From Myxococcota bacterium (lineage in GTDB: Bacteria; Myxococcota; Polyangia; GCA-2747355; JAKLHH01), in the NCBI GenBank assembly GCA_022710245.1, contig JAKLHH010000348.1:1-7448 (forward strand): 7,448 nucleotides of DNA, in the 5' to 3' direction. The translations under genes and the position numbers were made by a program. Positions within the stretch are counted from its first letter, which is position 1. Every line of letters starts with the position of its first letter. The notes beneath the pieces were generated by a model. The model saw only the letters and a list, made by a program, of their open reading frames with translations. It was not told where the DNA came from and searched no databases. Of this stretch, positions 6,144 through 7,448 are shown one piece after another.

Positions 6144-6197
6144 GGTGCCGCTCCCCTCGGGGGCGGCGGTGCAGATCAGCGGGGCGCTCTGGTAGCT
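6144..6197 (+). repeat. 54-bp direct repeat, right (orphan) copy
   Basis: It is identical to 3744-3797 except for G at 6168. It encodes the same 16 residues (VPLPSGAAVQISGALW) and TAG, but the upstream reading frame is not a TPR gene, so this is a detached gene 3' end. It lies 139 bp before the kinase ATG. It is either one boundary of an inserted segment that used the TPR 3' end as target, or the relic of a deleted TPR paralogue. Confidence 0.95.
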
Positions 6198-6276
6198 AGT
6201 CCCTGGTGAGCCGCTCGTAGTAGCGCCGGCCGTCCGCCGAGAGCTGGGAGCGCAGCGCCGGGTCGCTGGCCGCGCC
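6196..6276 (-). pseudogene. Possible C-terminal remnant of a lost gene
   Basis: On the minus strand one frame reads GAASDPALRSQLSADGRR then YYERLTRD and a TAG stop. Every one of these 26 sense codons ends in G or C, as in the real genes here. The bias breaks just upstream, there is no ATG or GTG start in frame before a TGA near 6340, and the region overlaps the kinase promoter, so no intact gene exists. Its stop abuts the TAG of the orphan TPR 3' end tail to tail. It may be the end of a gene once convergent with a TPR gene. It is short, and chance is possible at this GC content. Confidence 0.3.
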
Positions 6277-6283
6277 TCGAAGC

Positions 6284-6296
6284 CCGCCCAGGGCGG
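6284..6296. promoter_or_regulatory. 13-bp GC inverted repeat upstream of the kinase
   Basis: CCGCCC and GGGCGG flank a single A, 28 bp upstream of the kinase -10 hexamer, a position where an activator or repressor could act. Evidence is symmetry and position only. Confidence 0.25.
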
Positions 6297-6323
6297 AAAG
6301 ATGCTGCCCCGCCGATCCTGTAT

Positions 6324-6336
6324 TAGACTCCAGCCG

Positions 6337-6339
<3 letters not shown>
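6324..6339 (+). promoter_or_regulatory. -10 element and leaderless start of the kinase gene
   Basis: TAGACT (6324-6329) fits the TAnnnT form of a -10 box, with a TG at 6319-6320 just upstream. Seven bases separate it from the ATG at 6337, which places the expected transcription start at or within a base of the start codon. No Shine-Dalgarno sequence precedes the ATG (bases 6325-6336 lack AGGAG or similar). Together this suggests a leaderless mRNA. There is no good -35 box at the expected place. Confidence 0.45.

Positions 6340-7448
<1,109 letters not shown>

Larger units (their letters stand above)
5951..6336. other. 386-bp divergent gap between SDR and kinase genes
   Basis: No complete gene is visible. 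From left to right it holds the SDR ribosome-binding site and leader (with inverted repeats CGGAG-C-CTCCG at 5987-5997 and GCGGAG/CTCCGC at 5986-5991 with 6007-6012), a possible SDR promoter, an 8-bp tandem repeat, the orphan 54-bp repeat, a minus-strand coding-like remnant, a GC palindrome, and the kinase -10 element. Coding-like third-position bias is seen only in the repeat and the remnant. Confidence 0.7.

Overview
The window is very GC-rich, with G or C at nearly every third codon position. Its gene content fits a Myxococcota (myxobacterial-type deltaproteobacterial) chromosome. The indications are a TPR protein with two C-terminal membrane helices, a Ser/Thr kinase with an HRDVS-type catalytic loop, an archaeal/eukaryotic-type prolyl-tRNA synthetase, and secreted proteins of unknown function. 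The assignment rests on family resemblance recognised by eye, not on a database search.

Left block (85-2827, minus strand): a likely operon read right to left. proS (GTG start at 2827) is followed with no gap by a membrane-anchored GIDE-like protein (GTG start directly after the proS stop). After 46 nt comes a small cysteine-containing exported protein. A candidate sigma70-type promoter with a dyad in its spacer lies upstream of proS.

Centre (2828-3798): a 185-bp divergent control region holds three 12-bp tandem repeats between the proS promoter and a good promoter (TTGACC-N18-TACGAT) for a plus-strand TPR/two-TM envelope protein.

Inner block (3799-6143): two convergent genes, an exported protein with a class I methyltransferase fold (plus) and a classical SDR oxidoreductase (minus). 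This block is bracketed by a 54-bp direct repeat (53/54 identical, offset exactly 2400 bp). The left copy is the last 16 codons, stop codon and two further bases of the TPR gene. The right copy stands alone in the 386-bp gap before the kinase gene.

Right end (6198-7448): a short minus-strand coding-like remnant, then a plus-strand Ser/Thr protein kinase that runs off the window. The kinase lacks a Shine-Dalgarno sequence and has a TAGACT hexamer 7 nt before its ATG, suggesting a leaderless mRNA. Removing the segment between the repeats would put the TPR stop about 141 bp upstream of the kinase start. The most interesting reading is therefore that a methyltransferase/SDR cassette entered at the 3' end of the TPR gene, or that a paralogous TPR gene has been almost wholly deleted. 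No integrase, transposase, RNA gene or CRISPR array is visible.
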